Source: an uncultured Christensenella sp. (lineage in GTDB: Bacteria > Bacillota > Clostridia > Christensenellales > Borkfalkiaceae). Taken from it: a DNA stretch of 64,000 nucleotides. Shown here piece by piece: positions 38,868 to 47,799 of this stretch. The stretch covers positions 15,629 to 79,628 of the forward strand of contig CAJUGP010000001.1 in assembly GCA_910586365.1 (NCBI GenBank), written 5' to 3'. Position 1 is the first letter of the stretch, and each line of letters begins with the position of its first letter. The notes under the pieces are model-generated. The model was not told the DNA's origin, ran no database searches, and worked only from the letters and a program-made list of their open reading frames with translations. Position numbers and translations under genes: made by a program.

Positions 38868-40018
38868 AAAAGCTTTAACCGCTGCGCGCCTGCAAGCGCC
38901 TCTTCCACAAGTTCTTCCACGTTTAATTTGGCTTCCTCTTCTTCGATGAAAGAAAGCTTGGGCTTGATCGCGGGATGCTCGGGAAGAAACACCGTACAGC
39001 AATCCTCATACGGCAGAATGCTCGTTTCAAACGTGCCGATTTCCTTTGCGCGTAAAATAATCTCCTCTTTATCGAACCCGACGAGCGGACGCAGGACGGG
39101 GAGCGACACGACGGCGTTCGAGGACGTCATGCCCTCGATCGTTTGGCTCGCAACCTGCCCCAGACTTTCGCCCGTAATCAGGCACTGGTCGCCGCGCTTC
39201 AACGCGATCAATTCGGCAATGCGGAACATGAACCGGCGCAGCAGCGTGACGTTCAGCTCTGCGGCGCACTTCGCGTGGATCTCTTCCTGTATGTGCGTAA
39301 CGCTTACCGTCGTCAGCTCCTCTGTGAGCGCGTAACGCGAAAGCTGTTTGGCAAGCGACAGCACTTTTTCTTTTGCCATGTCGCTCGTATACGGGTAGCT
39401 GTGGAAATGCAGATAATTCACGCACATGCCGCGTTTCGCCATCATATACCCCGCGACGGGCGAATCGATCCCGCCCGATATGAGCAGCAACCCCTTCCCC
39501 GACGTGCTAACGGGCATTCCGCCGACGCCCTTTTCATAGCTGCCGAACACGAGCGCAAACCCGTTTTCGCGGATATCGACGTAAACCGCAGCCTGCGGCG
39601 TATGCACGTCGACGTTCAGCGCGGGATATTGCGCCAACAGACGCGCGCCGAGTTCGCGGCTGATTTCGGGCGAGGTCAGAGGAAAGCGTTTATCGCCGCG
39701 GTGCGTTTCCACCTTAAACGTGCCGCTTTGCGGACTGACGAGCTTTGCCGCCTCGAACACCGCCTCCATCGAGCTTTCCGTGCGGTAGCCGTGCGAATAA
39801 GAATGAATGCCGAACACGCGCGCGATACGCGAAGCGATTTCCTCGGCGCGGCTTTCTTCAAACTTCGCCACGAGATATCGCCCGTTGGTGCGGTGCAGCT
39901 CGTGACGGATCCCGCGCAGACTGCGTTCGAGATTGACCGCAAAAACATGCTCGAAGTAACCGCGGTTCTTTCCTTTGAGATGAATTTCCGCATAGCGGAT
40001 AATAATGACCTTTTCCAT
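38864..40018 (-). CDS. thiI: tRNA 4-thiouridine synthase ThiI
   Basis: The 384-residue enzyme inserts sulfur into U8 of tRNA and, in some bacteria, supplies thiazole sulfur for thiamine. An N-terminal ferredoxin-like and THUMP region (about 1-165) is followed by an adenylating PP-loop domain with SGGIDSP at 181-187. There is no C-terminal rhodanese domain, as in Bacillus; such enzymes take sulfur directly from a dedicated cysteine desulfurase, which is encoded immediately upstream (stop 3 nt before this ATG). GGAAGG ribosome-binding site lies in the end of that gene. Last gene of the large arg operon. Confidence 0.95.
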   Translation of the reverse strand: MEKVIIIRYAEIHLKGKNRGYFEHVFAVNLERSLRGIRHELHRTNGRYLVAKFEESRAEEIASRIARVFGIHSYSHGYRTESSMEAVFEAAKLVSPQSGTFKVETHRGDKRFPLTSPEISRELGARLLAQYPALNVDVHTPQAAVYVDIRENGFALVFGSYEKGVGGMPVSTSGKGLLLISGGIDSPVAGYMMAKRGMCVNYLHFHSYPYTSDMAKEKVLSLAKQLSRYALTEELTTVSVTHIQEEIHAKCAAELNVTLLRRFMFRIAELIALKRGDQCLITGESLGQVASQTIEGMTSSNAVVSLPVLRPLVGFDKEEIILRAKEIGTFETSILPYEDCCTVFLPEHPAIKPKLSFIEEEEAKLNVEELVEEALAGAQRLKLF

Positions 40019-40021
40019 AAT

Positions 40022-41134
40022 TTAAGCCTTCCATTCGGCGGCGCATTCGTTCATCGCCCGCGCGCAAACGCCGATCTCTTCTTCTGTCGTTTCGGGTGAA
40101 AAACTCGCGCGCAACACGCCGTTCAATAAGTCGTTTCCGTATCCGCACGCCGCAATGACGCGGCTGTACGGTTTTTTGGAATTGCACGCGCTGCCCGTAC
40201 CGACCGCGACGCCCTTATCCCACAGCATGCGCTGCAACACTTCCCCGCGCATTCCCTTCGCCGCCACCGTTAAAAGATACGGCGACCCGTTCTCGGGCGA
40301 AATTCTCGTAAACACCTTTCGATCGAGCCTTTCCCAAAGCGTTTCGCGCAACGCCGTGACGCGCGCGGCGTGTTCCGCGATTGCCGCAAGGCGTTCTTTC
40401 GCCGCGGAAGCAAAGCACACCGCACCGAACACGTTTTCCGTGCCGCTGCGCAAGCCGCCTTCCTGTCCGCCCCCCAAAAGACGGGGCGAAAGCGAAACGC
40501 CCTTTTTGCAAAACAACGCGCCCGTCCCCTTTACGCCGCCGATTTTATGCGCGCTCACCGCGTAGAAATCGACCGCGCCGTTCAGATAAACGGGTATTTT
40601 GGCGAACGCCTGCACGCCGTCGCTCATGAACAAACAGCGCGGATTTTTTTCTTTCACCCGTTTCGCAAGCGCGTTGATATCGTTTATCGCGCCCGTTTCG
40701 TTGTTTACGTGCATGACCGAAACGAGCGTCGTTTTTTCGTCTACGTGCGATAAGAGCGCGTCCGCATCGACCGAACCGTCACGGTGCAAGGGAGCGAACC
40801 GCGCGTCGCCGCCCGACGCTTTCACCGATTTGAAGCATTCGTACACCGCGGCGTGTTCCCCTTCGTCGGTGACGATATTGCCGCGTTTCGCCGCCGAAAA
40901 TATCGCGGTGTTATCCGCTTCCGTTCCGCCCGAAGTAAACACGAGCGAATAGCGCATGCCGTCCGCCGCGGCATTTAACAGCGTTTCGCGCGCGTGTTCC
41001 AACGCCGCCGACGCGTCGCGCGCGCCCGCATAGCGCGCGGAAGGATTAAAGTAACATTCTTGTAAATAGCGTTCGGCGCATTTCAGCGCCGAAGAGAGCG
41101 GCGGCGAAGTCGCCGCATGATCGAAATAAATCAT
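40022..41134 (-). CDS. Cysteine desulfurase (NifS/IscS family)
   Basis: This 370-residue PLP enzyme removes sulfur from cysteine as an enzyme-bound persulfide. The N-terminus YFDHAATSPP, the Schiff-base lysine Lys197 in SAHKIGG and the persulfide Cys317 in GTGSACNSK are all present. The short loop around Cys317 fits the group I (IscS/NifS) type. Its position directly before thiI suggests the NifZ-like role of donating sulfur to ThiI. It overlaps the upstream membrane-protein gene by 4 nt. Confidence 0.93.
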   Translation of the reverse strand: MIYFDHAATSPPLSSALKCAERYLQECYFNPSARYAGARDASAALEHARETLLNAAADGMRYSLVFTSGGTEADNTAIFSAAKRGNIVTDEGEHAAVYECFKSVKASGGDARFAPLHRDGSVDADALLSHVDEKTTLVSVMHVNNETGAINDINALAKRVKEKNPRCLFMSDGVQAFAKIPVYLNGAVDFYAVSAHKIGGVKGTGALFCKKGVSLSPRLLGGGQEGGLRSGTENVFGAVCFASAAKERLAAIAEHAARVTALRETLWERLDRKVFTRISPENGSPYLLTVAAKGMRGEVLQRMLWDKGVAVGTGSACNSKKPYSRVIAACGYGNDLLNGVLRASFSPETTEEEIGVCARAMNECAAEWKA

Positions 41135-41742
41135 TGCCGTTCAAATTTATTCATGCCCGCCGCGCGTACGAGAAATTCAAGCATCATTTCGCGCGACTCG
41201 ATAATATAAAGCCGTTTCCCGATTGAATCGGAATAGAGAATATAGAAGAAGAATTTGCCTTCCGTCGGTTCGTAGTTTGGCGTTAGATACTTGACGCTCT
41301 TTTTATCGAAGGGGCGCGCCGTATCCTCAAAGGAAGGACGGTCGCAATAGCCGATTTTAAGGATATGGTCGGCGGCGATCCGATGCAGAAACTTTCTCTT
41401 TCTGCCGTTAAACACCTTGGAAACGCGCAGCTCGTCCTCAACGAAATTATAATCGAAGCTGACGTTGCGCCGCAGTTTCAGCCGCCAAAACAGCACGGCG
41501 ATCAAGACGAGCGAGCCAAGTCCGCCGAACCAAGTGACGAGCGTAAAGATCAACGCGGGTACGTTATGATCTTTGTTGAACTCGGCGAACATGCTCGGCA
41601 CGAGCAGCAACGAGAGAAAGACGGCAATCCCCGACAGCACGATAAAAACCCACTGCGCAACGTGAAAGACGCGCCACATTTTCAGTTCGTGCGCGCCGTC
41701 CGCAGGCGTGGCGCTTTCCTCGTATAATTTCCCCTGCTGCAT
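41131..41742 (-). CDS. Two-helix membrane protein, DUF6106-like
   Basis: A 203-residue protein with a short polar start, two transmembrane helices (about residues 28-50 and 62-86) and a C-terminal cytoplasmic beta-rich domain of about 110 residues. It resembles a family of clostridial proteins known to me as DUF6106, but this recall is uncertain. Function unknown. The start codon overlaps the carB::dapF stop in TAATG, so translation is coupled, and the stop overlaps the desulfurase start. Its fixed place inside an amino-acid and thiolation operon is unexplained. Confidence 0.55.
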   Translation of the reverse strand: MQQGKLYEESATPADGAHELKMWRVFHVAQWVFIVLSGIAVFLSLLLVPSMFAEFNKDHNVPALIFTLVTWFGGLGSLVLIAVLFWRLKLRRNVSFDYNFVEDELRVSKVFNGRKRKFLHRIAADHILKIGYCDRPSFEDTARPFDKKSVKYLTPNYEPTEGKFFFYILYSDSIGKRLYIIESREMMLEFLVRAAGMNKFERQ

Positions 41743-44700
41743 TAAAATTCCACCTTCCCTTCATAAATCTTGGATACATTGCCAGTTAAGATCACGTCGC
41801 CTTCCGAACGGTAACGGACGATCAGATCGCCGCCGCGTACCTTCACCGTGATGTCGGTATCCTGTTTGCAATAACCCTGCAAGACCGCCGCGACCGCCGC
41901 AGCCGCCGCGCCCGTGCCGCACGCCCACGTTTCGCCGTTTCCGCGCTCCCAAACGCGCATTTTCAGCGTGCTGCCGTTTACGACGCGGATAAATTCCACG
42001 TTGGTTTTGTGCGGGAAGTACTTGCTGTTCTCGATCTTCGGTCCGAGCGTTTCCACGGGAACGTCGTCGACCTTATCGCAGAAGACCACGCAGTGCGGGT
42101 TTCCCAGATTGGCAAGCGTAACGCGGTACTCCTTGCCGTCGATTTCGATGGGCTTATCGACGACCTTGCCGTCCCATACGGAAGGAATGGCTTTGCCTTC
42201 GAGTTCGGCTTTGCCAAGTTCCACGCTTGCGGAAGTGACGACGCCGCCGAACGAAAATACCTTAACCGTTTTTACGCCGCTCATCGTTTCGATCCGCATG
42301 CTCTCGGTCGCAACGAGCTTGTTTTCGTAAAGATATTTCGCCACGCAGCGGATCGCGTTGCCCGCCATCTGCCCTTCCGTACCGTCTTGGTTGAAGATAC
42401 GCATTTTCGCGTCGGCAACCGAGGAGGTTTCGATGAGGACGATCCCGTCTCCGCCGATGCCGTAATGACGGCTGACGAAGTTGATCGCAAGCGATTCGGG
42501 GCAGGTAATGCGCCCGTCCATATTGTCGAAGTAAATATAATCGTTTCCGCACGACTGCATTTTTACGAAATCAAGCGCGGTTTTCTGTTTGCGCAGATTA
42601 TTGATATCGACAAGCTCGGTATTGTACTCCGTAAATTTGCTTGCGATAATGTCGCACAGGGCGTTCGCCGTGTCGAGCGAAGTGAGCACGGTGATGCCGA
42701 GCAGAATGGCATGGTGATGCAGTTCGATATAGTCCGCGATCGAATCGACGTCGGTTTTACCCGTATAGATGATATAGTCAATTTTTCCCTCGTCCATCAA
42801 ACGGCATACCTGTTTGGTGGCTTTTAAGCGTTCGACGACGGTCACGTCGATGCCCAGATCGGAGATAACCTTTGCCGTGCCCGCGGTCGCATAGAGGTTA
42901 CAACCGAGATCGGCGAACTTCTTGGCGATCGAAACGATCTCGAATTTATCCTGATCGTTGATCGTGAAATACACGCCGACGGGCTTTTCCTTCGTCGGGT
43001 GGCACATTTTGAACCCAGCCGAAACAAGTCCTTTGAAAAGCGCTTCTTCCACCGTTTTGCCGATGCCGAGCACTTCGCCCGTCGATTTCATTTCGGGACC
43101 GAGCTGTGAGTTGACGTCGTTTAATTTTTCAAAACTGAACACGGGCACCTTTACCGCAACGTAAGGCGAATTGGGATACAGCCCCGTTCCGTAACCCAGC
43201 CGTTTGAGCTTTGCGCCGACCATGATCTTCGTCGCAAGCTCGACCATGGGTACGCCCGTTACTTTGGAAATGTACGGAATCGTACGCGACGCGCGCGGAT
43301 TGACTTCGATCACGTAGAGTTGATTCTGATAAATCAGATACTGAATATTGATCAGCCCTTTGGTCTTTAACGAAAGCGCGAGCTGCGTGGATACTTCCAC
43401 GATTTTTTGCAGCATGGCGTCGGAAAGGTGATAAGGCGGATAAACCGCAATCGAGTCGCCCGAGTGCACGCCCGCGCGCTCGATGTGTTGCATGATGCCG
43501 GGGATCAACACGTCCGTTCCGTCGGAAATGGCGTCCACTTCCAACTCCGTTCCCATGAGATATTTGTCGCAGAGCACGGGATTTTCGATATGCTGCGCCA
43601 AAATGACGTCCATATAGCGCGAAATATCGTTTTCGGTAAAGGCGATCGTCATGTTCTGCCCGCCGATGACGTAGGAAGGACGCAGCAGCACGGGATAACC
43701 GAGTTTTTCCGCCGCGGCGATCGCTTCTTGCTTGGTCATGACGGTAAGCCCCTTCGGACGGGCAATGCCGAATTCTTCCAACAGCGCGTCGAACCGCTCG
43801 CGGTCCTCCGCCATATCGACGCTGTCGGCGCTCGTTCCCAAGATCTTTACGCCTTTCTTATCGAGATAGCCGCAAAGCTTGATCGCCGTCTGTCCGCCGA
43901 ACGTGATCACGACGCCGTAAGGCTTTTCCACGTCGATTACGTTCTGCACGTCTTCGGGCGTAAGCGATTCAAAGTAAAGCCTGTCCGCCGTATCGAAGTC
44001 GGTGGAAACGGTTTCGGGGTTGTTGTTGATGATGACGACCTCGTAACCGAGTTTTTTGAGCGCCCAAACGCAGTGCACGGAAGAATAATCGAATTCGATC
44101 CCCTGCCCGATACGGATGGGACCAGACCCGATGACGATGACGCGCTTTTTCTTGCTCTCTTTTACGAAGGGCAGCGCTTCGTCGTGCTCGGGTTCGTCGT
44201 ACGTGGAATAGAAGTAAGGCGTTTGCGCGGAGAATTCGGCGGCGCAGGTATCGACCATTTTGAACACGGCGCGACGGTGCGCAGGCAGTTTTTCGCCGCT
44301 GAATTTTTCAAGCGCCGCATCGGTGTAGCCGAGTTTTTTGCCGCGAAGATAGGTCGCTTTATCGAGTTTTTTGCCTGCGATCTCATTTTCAAACCGCACG
44401 AGATTGCGAAGCTTGCACAAGAACCAGCGGTCGATTTTGGTCACGTAGAAGATTTCGTCCACCGTGATGCCTGCTTTAAGCGCGGCGTACACCGCAAAAA
44501 GGCGTTCGTCCGTCATTTTGCCGATCTCGGTGAAGAGCTGCTCTTTGCTCATCGCCGTGAACTTGGGATGATTGAGCGTGGAAAGCGAAATTTCCGCGCC
44601 GCGCACCGCTTTCATGATCGCCTGCTCGAACGAAGTGCCGATCGCCATGACTTCGCCCGTCGCTTTCATGCGCGAACCGAGCGTTCTGCCCGCATACAAA

Positions 44701-45794
44701 AATTTATCGAAGGGCCATTTGGGCAGCTTGATCACAACGTAGTCGATCGTCGGCTCGAAGCAGGCGAACGTTTTGCCCGTTACGTCGTTCTTTATCTCGT
44801 CGAGCGTATAGCCGAGGGCGATCTTCGTCGTCACTTTGGCAATGGGATAGCCCGTCGCTTTGCTCGCAAGCGCGGAAGAGCGCGAAACGCGCGGATTGAC
44901 TTCGATTACGGCATATTCAAAGCTGTCGGGATGCAGCGCGAATTGGCAGTTGCAGCCGCCCTCGATACCGAGCTCGGTGATAATGTCGAGCGCAGCCGTG
45001 CGCAGCATTTGGTATTCTTTATCCGAAAGCGTGACGGCGGGCGCGATGACGATCGAATCGCCCGTGTGAATGCCGACGGGGTCGAAGTTTTCCATCGAAC
45101 AGACGGTGAGCACGTTGCCCGCGCCGTCGCGCAGAACTTCAAATTCGATTTCCTTCCAACCGCCGATGTATTTTTCGATCAACACCTGCGTAATCGGCGA
45201 AAGCATCAATCCGTTATGGGAAATCAGGCGCAGCTCCTCTTCGTCGTGCGCAACGCCGCCGCCCGCGCCGCCCAGCGTATAAGCGGGACGGACGATCACG
45301 GGATAACCCAGCTTTTCGGCGATCGCCACGCATTCGTCCACCGTATAAGCGATATCGGAAGGAACGACAGGCTGGTTTATCTTTTCCATCGTTGCTTTGA
45401 AAAGCTCGCGGTCTTCCGCGCGGTCGATCGCGCTCAGCGTCGTGCCGATGAGCCGCACGCCCCACTCTTCCAAAAAGCCCGACTTCGCAAGCTTATAGCC
45501 CATGGTCAGCCCCGTCTGTCCGCCTAAGGACGCAAGCAGCGAATCGGGGCGTTCTTTGATGATGATGCGCTTTAAGCTGTCTTCCGTGAGCGGTTCGAGG
45601 TAGATTTCGTCCGCAAGCATTTTATCCGTCATGATGGTCGCGGGGTTGGAATTGCAAAGCACGACGTTGATGCCCGCGTCTTTGAGAACGCGGCAAGCCT
45701 GCGCGCCCGCGTAGTCGAATTCCGCGGCTTGTCCGATGACGATCGGACCCGATCCGATGACGAGTACTTTTTTGATATCGTTTCTCTTAGGCAT
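41742..45794 (-). CDS. carB: Carbamoyl-phosphate synthase large chain fused to a DapF domain
   Basis: A 1350-residue protein. Residues 1 to about 1068 are a complete CarB: two ATP-grasp halves (each opening with VLVIGSGPIVIGQ or VIVIGSGPIRIGQ, near 10 and 555) and a C-terminal MGS-like allosteric domain. Without a stop, a diaminopimelate epimerase-like domain follows from about residue 1074 (LDFVKMQSCGNDYIYFDN) to the end. In that domain the second catalytic cysteine is present (GETWACGTGA) but the first reads MAGNAIRC, with Ala for the Cys of MCGNGxRC. CarB makes carbamoyl phosphate for OTC; the position in an arg operon supports this. DapF would convert LL- to meso-DAP. No internal start with a ribosome-binding site is seen at the junction, so a true fusion is likely. 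Confidence 0.93.
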   Translation of the reverse strand: MPKRNDIKKVLVIGSGPIVIGQAAEFDYAGAQACRVLKDAGINVVLCNSNPATIMTDKMLADEIYLEPLTEDSLKRIIIKERPDSLLASLGGQTGLTMGYKLAKSGFLEEWGVRLIGTTLSAIDRAEDRELFKATMEKINQPVVPSDIAYTVDECVAIAEKLGYPVIVRPAYTLGGAGGGVAHDEEELRLISHNGLMLSPITQVLIEKYIGGWKEIEFEVLRDGAGNVLTVCSMENFDPVGIHTGDSIVIAPAVTLSDKEYQMLRTAALDIITELGIEGGCNCQFALHPDSFEYAVIEVNPRVSRSSALASKATGYPIAKVTTKIALGYTLDEIKNDVTGKTFACFEPTIDYVVIKLPKWPFDKFLYAGRTLGSRMKATGEVMAIGTSFEQAIMKAVRGAEISLSTLNHPKFTAMSKEQLFTEIGKMTDERLFAVYAALKAGITVDEIFYVTKIDRWFLCKLRNLVRFENEIAGKKLDKATYLRGKKLGYTDAALEKFSGEKLPAHRRAVFKMVDTCAAEFSAQTPYFYSTYDEPEHDEALPFVKESKKKRVIVIGSGPIRIGQGIEFDYSSVHCVWALKKLGYEVVIINNNPETVSTDFDTADRLYFESLTPEDVQNVIDVEKPYGVVITFGGQTAIKLCGYLDKKGVKILGTSADSVDMAEDRERFDALLEEFGIARPKGLTVMTKQEAIAAAEKLGYPVLLRPSYVIGGQNMTIAFTENDISRYMDVILAQHIENPVLCDKYLMGTELEVDAISDGTDVLIPGIMQHIERAGVHSGDSIAVYPPYHLSDAMLQKIVEVSTQLALSLKTKGLINIQYLIYQNQLYVIEVNPRASRTIPYISKVTGVPMVELATKIMVGAKLKRLGYGTGLYPNSPYVAVKVPVFSFEKLNDVNSQLGPEMKSTGEVLGIGKTVEEALFKGLVSAGFKMCHPTKEKPVGVYFTINDQDKFEIVSIAKKFADLGCNLYATAGTAKVISDLGIDVTVVERLKATKQVCRLMDEGKIDYIIYTGKTDVDSIADYIELHHHAILLGITVLTSLDTANALCDIIASKFTEYNTELVDINNLRKQKTALDFVKMQSCGNDYIYFDNMDGRITCPESLAINFVSRHYGIGGDGIVLIETSSVADAKMRIFNQDGTEGQMAGNAIRCVAKYLYENKLVATESMRIETMSGVKTVKVFSFGGVVTSASVELGKAELEGKAIPSVWDGKVVDKPIEIDGKEYRVTLANLGNPHCVVFCDKVDDVPVETLGPKIENSKYFPHKTNVEFIRVVNGSTLKMRVWERGNGETWACGTGAAAAAVAAVLQGYCKQDTDITVKVRGGDLIVRYRSEGDVILTGNVSKIYEGKVEF

Positions 45795-46860
45795 GTTTGT
45801 TCTCCTTTTTCATAGCGGCAAGAAATTCATCGAAGAGGTAATTGGCGTCGTGCGGTCCGCCGCAGGCTTCGGGGTGGAACTGCACGGTGAACGCGTCGAT
45901 CGCGGGATAACGCACTCCTTCGCACGTGCCGTCGTTTGCGTTTACGTAAATCACTTCCCCCACGCCCTTTAACGATTCGCTCACGACCTCGTAGCCGTGA
46001 TTCTGCGAAGAGATAAAGATTTTACCCGTATCGCAGCGGCGGACGGGCTGATTCGCGCCGCGGTGTCCGTATTTCATTTTGCGCGTCGCGCCGCCCATGG
46101 CGAGCGCGAAGAGCTGATGTCCCAAACAAATCCCGAAGACGGGAACTTTTCCCGCAAATCCTTTGATATTTTCGATGATCTGCGTATTTTCGGCGGGATC
46201 GCCCGGACCGTTCGTCAGCATGATGCCGTCGGGTTTCAGCGCAAGCGCCTCTTCCGCAGGCGTCGCGGCGGGAACTTCGATCACGCGGCAGCCGCGTTTT
46301 TCCAGCTCGCGCACGATGTTTCCCTTCGCGCCGAAATCGAACAACACGACTTTCAAGCCGTTTTCGGGTCCGCTTTCGCGGTGCGTTTCTCCCGTGACCG
46401 CCGCCACTGCGTTTTTGACGCGGTAATTTTTCAAAACCGAAAGGTCTTTGAGGGGCTTAAACGTGATCGCCGCAGGCATAACGCCCGCTTCGCGCACGAT
46501 CTTCGTCAGCTCGCGCGTATCGACGCCGTAAACGGCGGGCACGTTCTGTTCCTTCAAATACGCTTCCAACGTTCCCTCGCAGCGGAAGTTAGAAGGATCG
46601 TCGCACTTTTCGCGCACGATATAGGCGGTGACCCAGCACTTCGCGCTCTCCCTGTCCGACCTGATCATGCCGTAATTGCCGATAAGCGGAAAGGTCTGCG
46701 TGACGATCTGCCCGTAATAACTCGGATCGGTGAGCGTTTCGATATAACCCGTCATGCCCGTCGTGAACACCAACTCGCCCACGACTTCCCGCTCCGCGCC
46801 GAACGAACGCCCTTCAAACGTTCTGCCGTTTTCCAACGTAATGTAAACTTTTTTATCCAT
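45787..46860 (-). CDS. carA: Carbamoyl-phosphate synthase small chain
   Basis: The 357-residue glutamine amidotransferase subunit releases ammonia from glutamine and channels it to CarB. The N-terminal CarA domain (about 1-145) is followed by a class I GATase domain with the nucleophile in FGICLGHQLF and the His-Glu pair in QFHPEACGGPHD. Eight nt overlap with carB make a coupled pair. The argF stop is 30 nt upstream. Confidence 0.96.
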   Translation of the reverse strand: MDKKVYITLENGRTFEGRSFGAEREVVGELVFTTGMTGYIETLTDPSYYGQIVTQTFPLIGNYGMIRSDRESAKCWVTAYIVREKCDDPSNFRCEGTLEAYLKEQNVPAVYGVDTRELTKIVREAGVMPAAITFKPLKDLSVLKNYRVKNAVAAVTGETHRESGPENGLKVVLFDFGAKGNIVRELEKRGCRVIEVPAATPAEEALALKPDGIMLTNGPGDPAENTQIIENIKGFAGKVPVFGICLGHQLFALAMGGATRKMKYGHRGANQPVRRCDTGKIFISSQNHGYEVVSESLKGVGEVIYVNANDGTCEGVRYPAIDAFTVQFHPEACGGPHDANYLFDEFLAAMKKENKHA

Positions 46861-46890
46861 AATGCTCTTCCCTTCGGTTTTATTAGTCGA

Positions 46891-47799
46891 TTACTTTGCG
46901 CCCATGCACTTGACCATGACGGCTTTTTGCGCATGCAGGCGGTTTTCCGCCTCGTCGAAAATTTCGTTTGCGTGCTCTTCGAGAACGTCGGCGGAGATCT
47001 CCTCGCCGCGGTGGGCGGGCAGGCAGTGCAGCACCATCGCGCCTTTGTTGGCGGCTTTCATGAGCTTCGCGTTGATTTGGAAGCCCGCGAATGCCTTTTC
47101 GCGTTTGGCTTTTTCCTCTTCCTGCCCCATCGACGCCCATACGTCGGTGTAAAGCACGTCGGCATGTGCGGCGGCTTCTTCCACGTTCTCCGTCACCGTG
47201 CATTCGCCGTTTTCCTTCGCCCATTTGACGAGCTGAGCGTCCGGTTCGTAACCCTTCGGGCAGGCGATCGAAAAGCGCATCCCCGTTTTGACCGCGCCGA
47301 CGATGAGCGAGTTTGCCATGTTGTTGCCGTCGCCCACGAAACACAGTTTCAGCCCGTCGAACGTGCCCTTATGCTCGCGGATGGTCATGAGGTCGGCAAG
47401 CACCTGACAGGGATGGCAGTAATCGGTCAGTCCGTTTATGATCGGAATCGAACCGTATTTGGCAAGGTCCTCCACCTCTTTCTGCTCGAACGTGCGGATC
47501 ATGATGCCGTCGAGATAGCGCGACAGCACGCGCGCCGTATCCTCGACCGGTTCGCCGCGCCCGATTTGCAAATCGCGGTTGGAGAGAAACAAGGCGTAGC
47601 CGCCCAGCTCGTACATGCCCACCTCGAACGAAACGCGGGTGCGCGTGGACGATTTTTGGAAAATCATGCCGAGCTTTTTGCCCTTTAACAGCTCGTGCGG
47701 CGTGCCATGCGCGCGCTCGTATTTGAGCTGATCGGCGAGATTGAGCAAAGATAAGATCTCCTCGCGGGAAAGGTCGGCAAGTTTCAGTAAATGTTTCAT
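46891..47799 (-). CDS. argF: Ornithine carbamoyltransferase
   Basis: The 302-residue enzyme joins carbamoyl phosphate and ornithine to give citrulline. Carbamoyl phosphate is held by SSTRTR (about 49-54) and HPCQ (in DYCHPCQVLADL), and ornithine by the LHCLPAHRG loop. The ATG at 47799 overlaps the argD stop as ATGA and has AGAGGT 8 nt upstream; a much longer open frame upstream is antisense-type noise over argD. Catabolic OTC would be near arcA/arcC; none is present, so the anabolic role is favoured. Confidence 0.95.
   Translation of the reverse strand: MKHLLKLADLSREEILSLLNLADQLKYERAHGTPHELLKGKKLGMIFQKSSTRTRVSFEVGMYELGGYALFLSNRDLQIGRGEPVEDTARVLSRYLDGIMIRTFEQKEVEDLAKYGSIPIINGLTDYCHPCQVLADLMTIREHKGTFDGLKLCFVGDGNNMANSLIVGAVKTGMRFSIACPKGYEPDAQLVKWAKENGECTVTENVEEAAAHADVLYTDVWASMGQEEEKAKREKAFAGFQINAKLMKAANKGAMVLHCLPAHRGEEISADVLEEHANEIFDEAENRLHAQKAVMVKCMGAK

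Noticed and set aside
43407..45527. A 706-codon open frame on the plus strand opposite carB, and similar long frames at 51284-53299, 15212-16945, 45997-47688 and 47883-49286
   Set aside because: They are antisense to well-conserved genes, have low-complexity Arg/His-rich translations and no ribosome-binding sites; long antisense frames are expected in GC-rich coding DNA.
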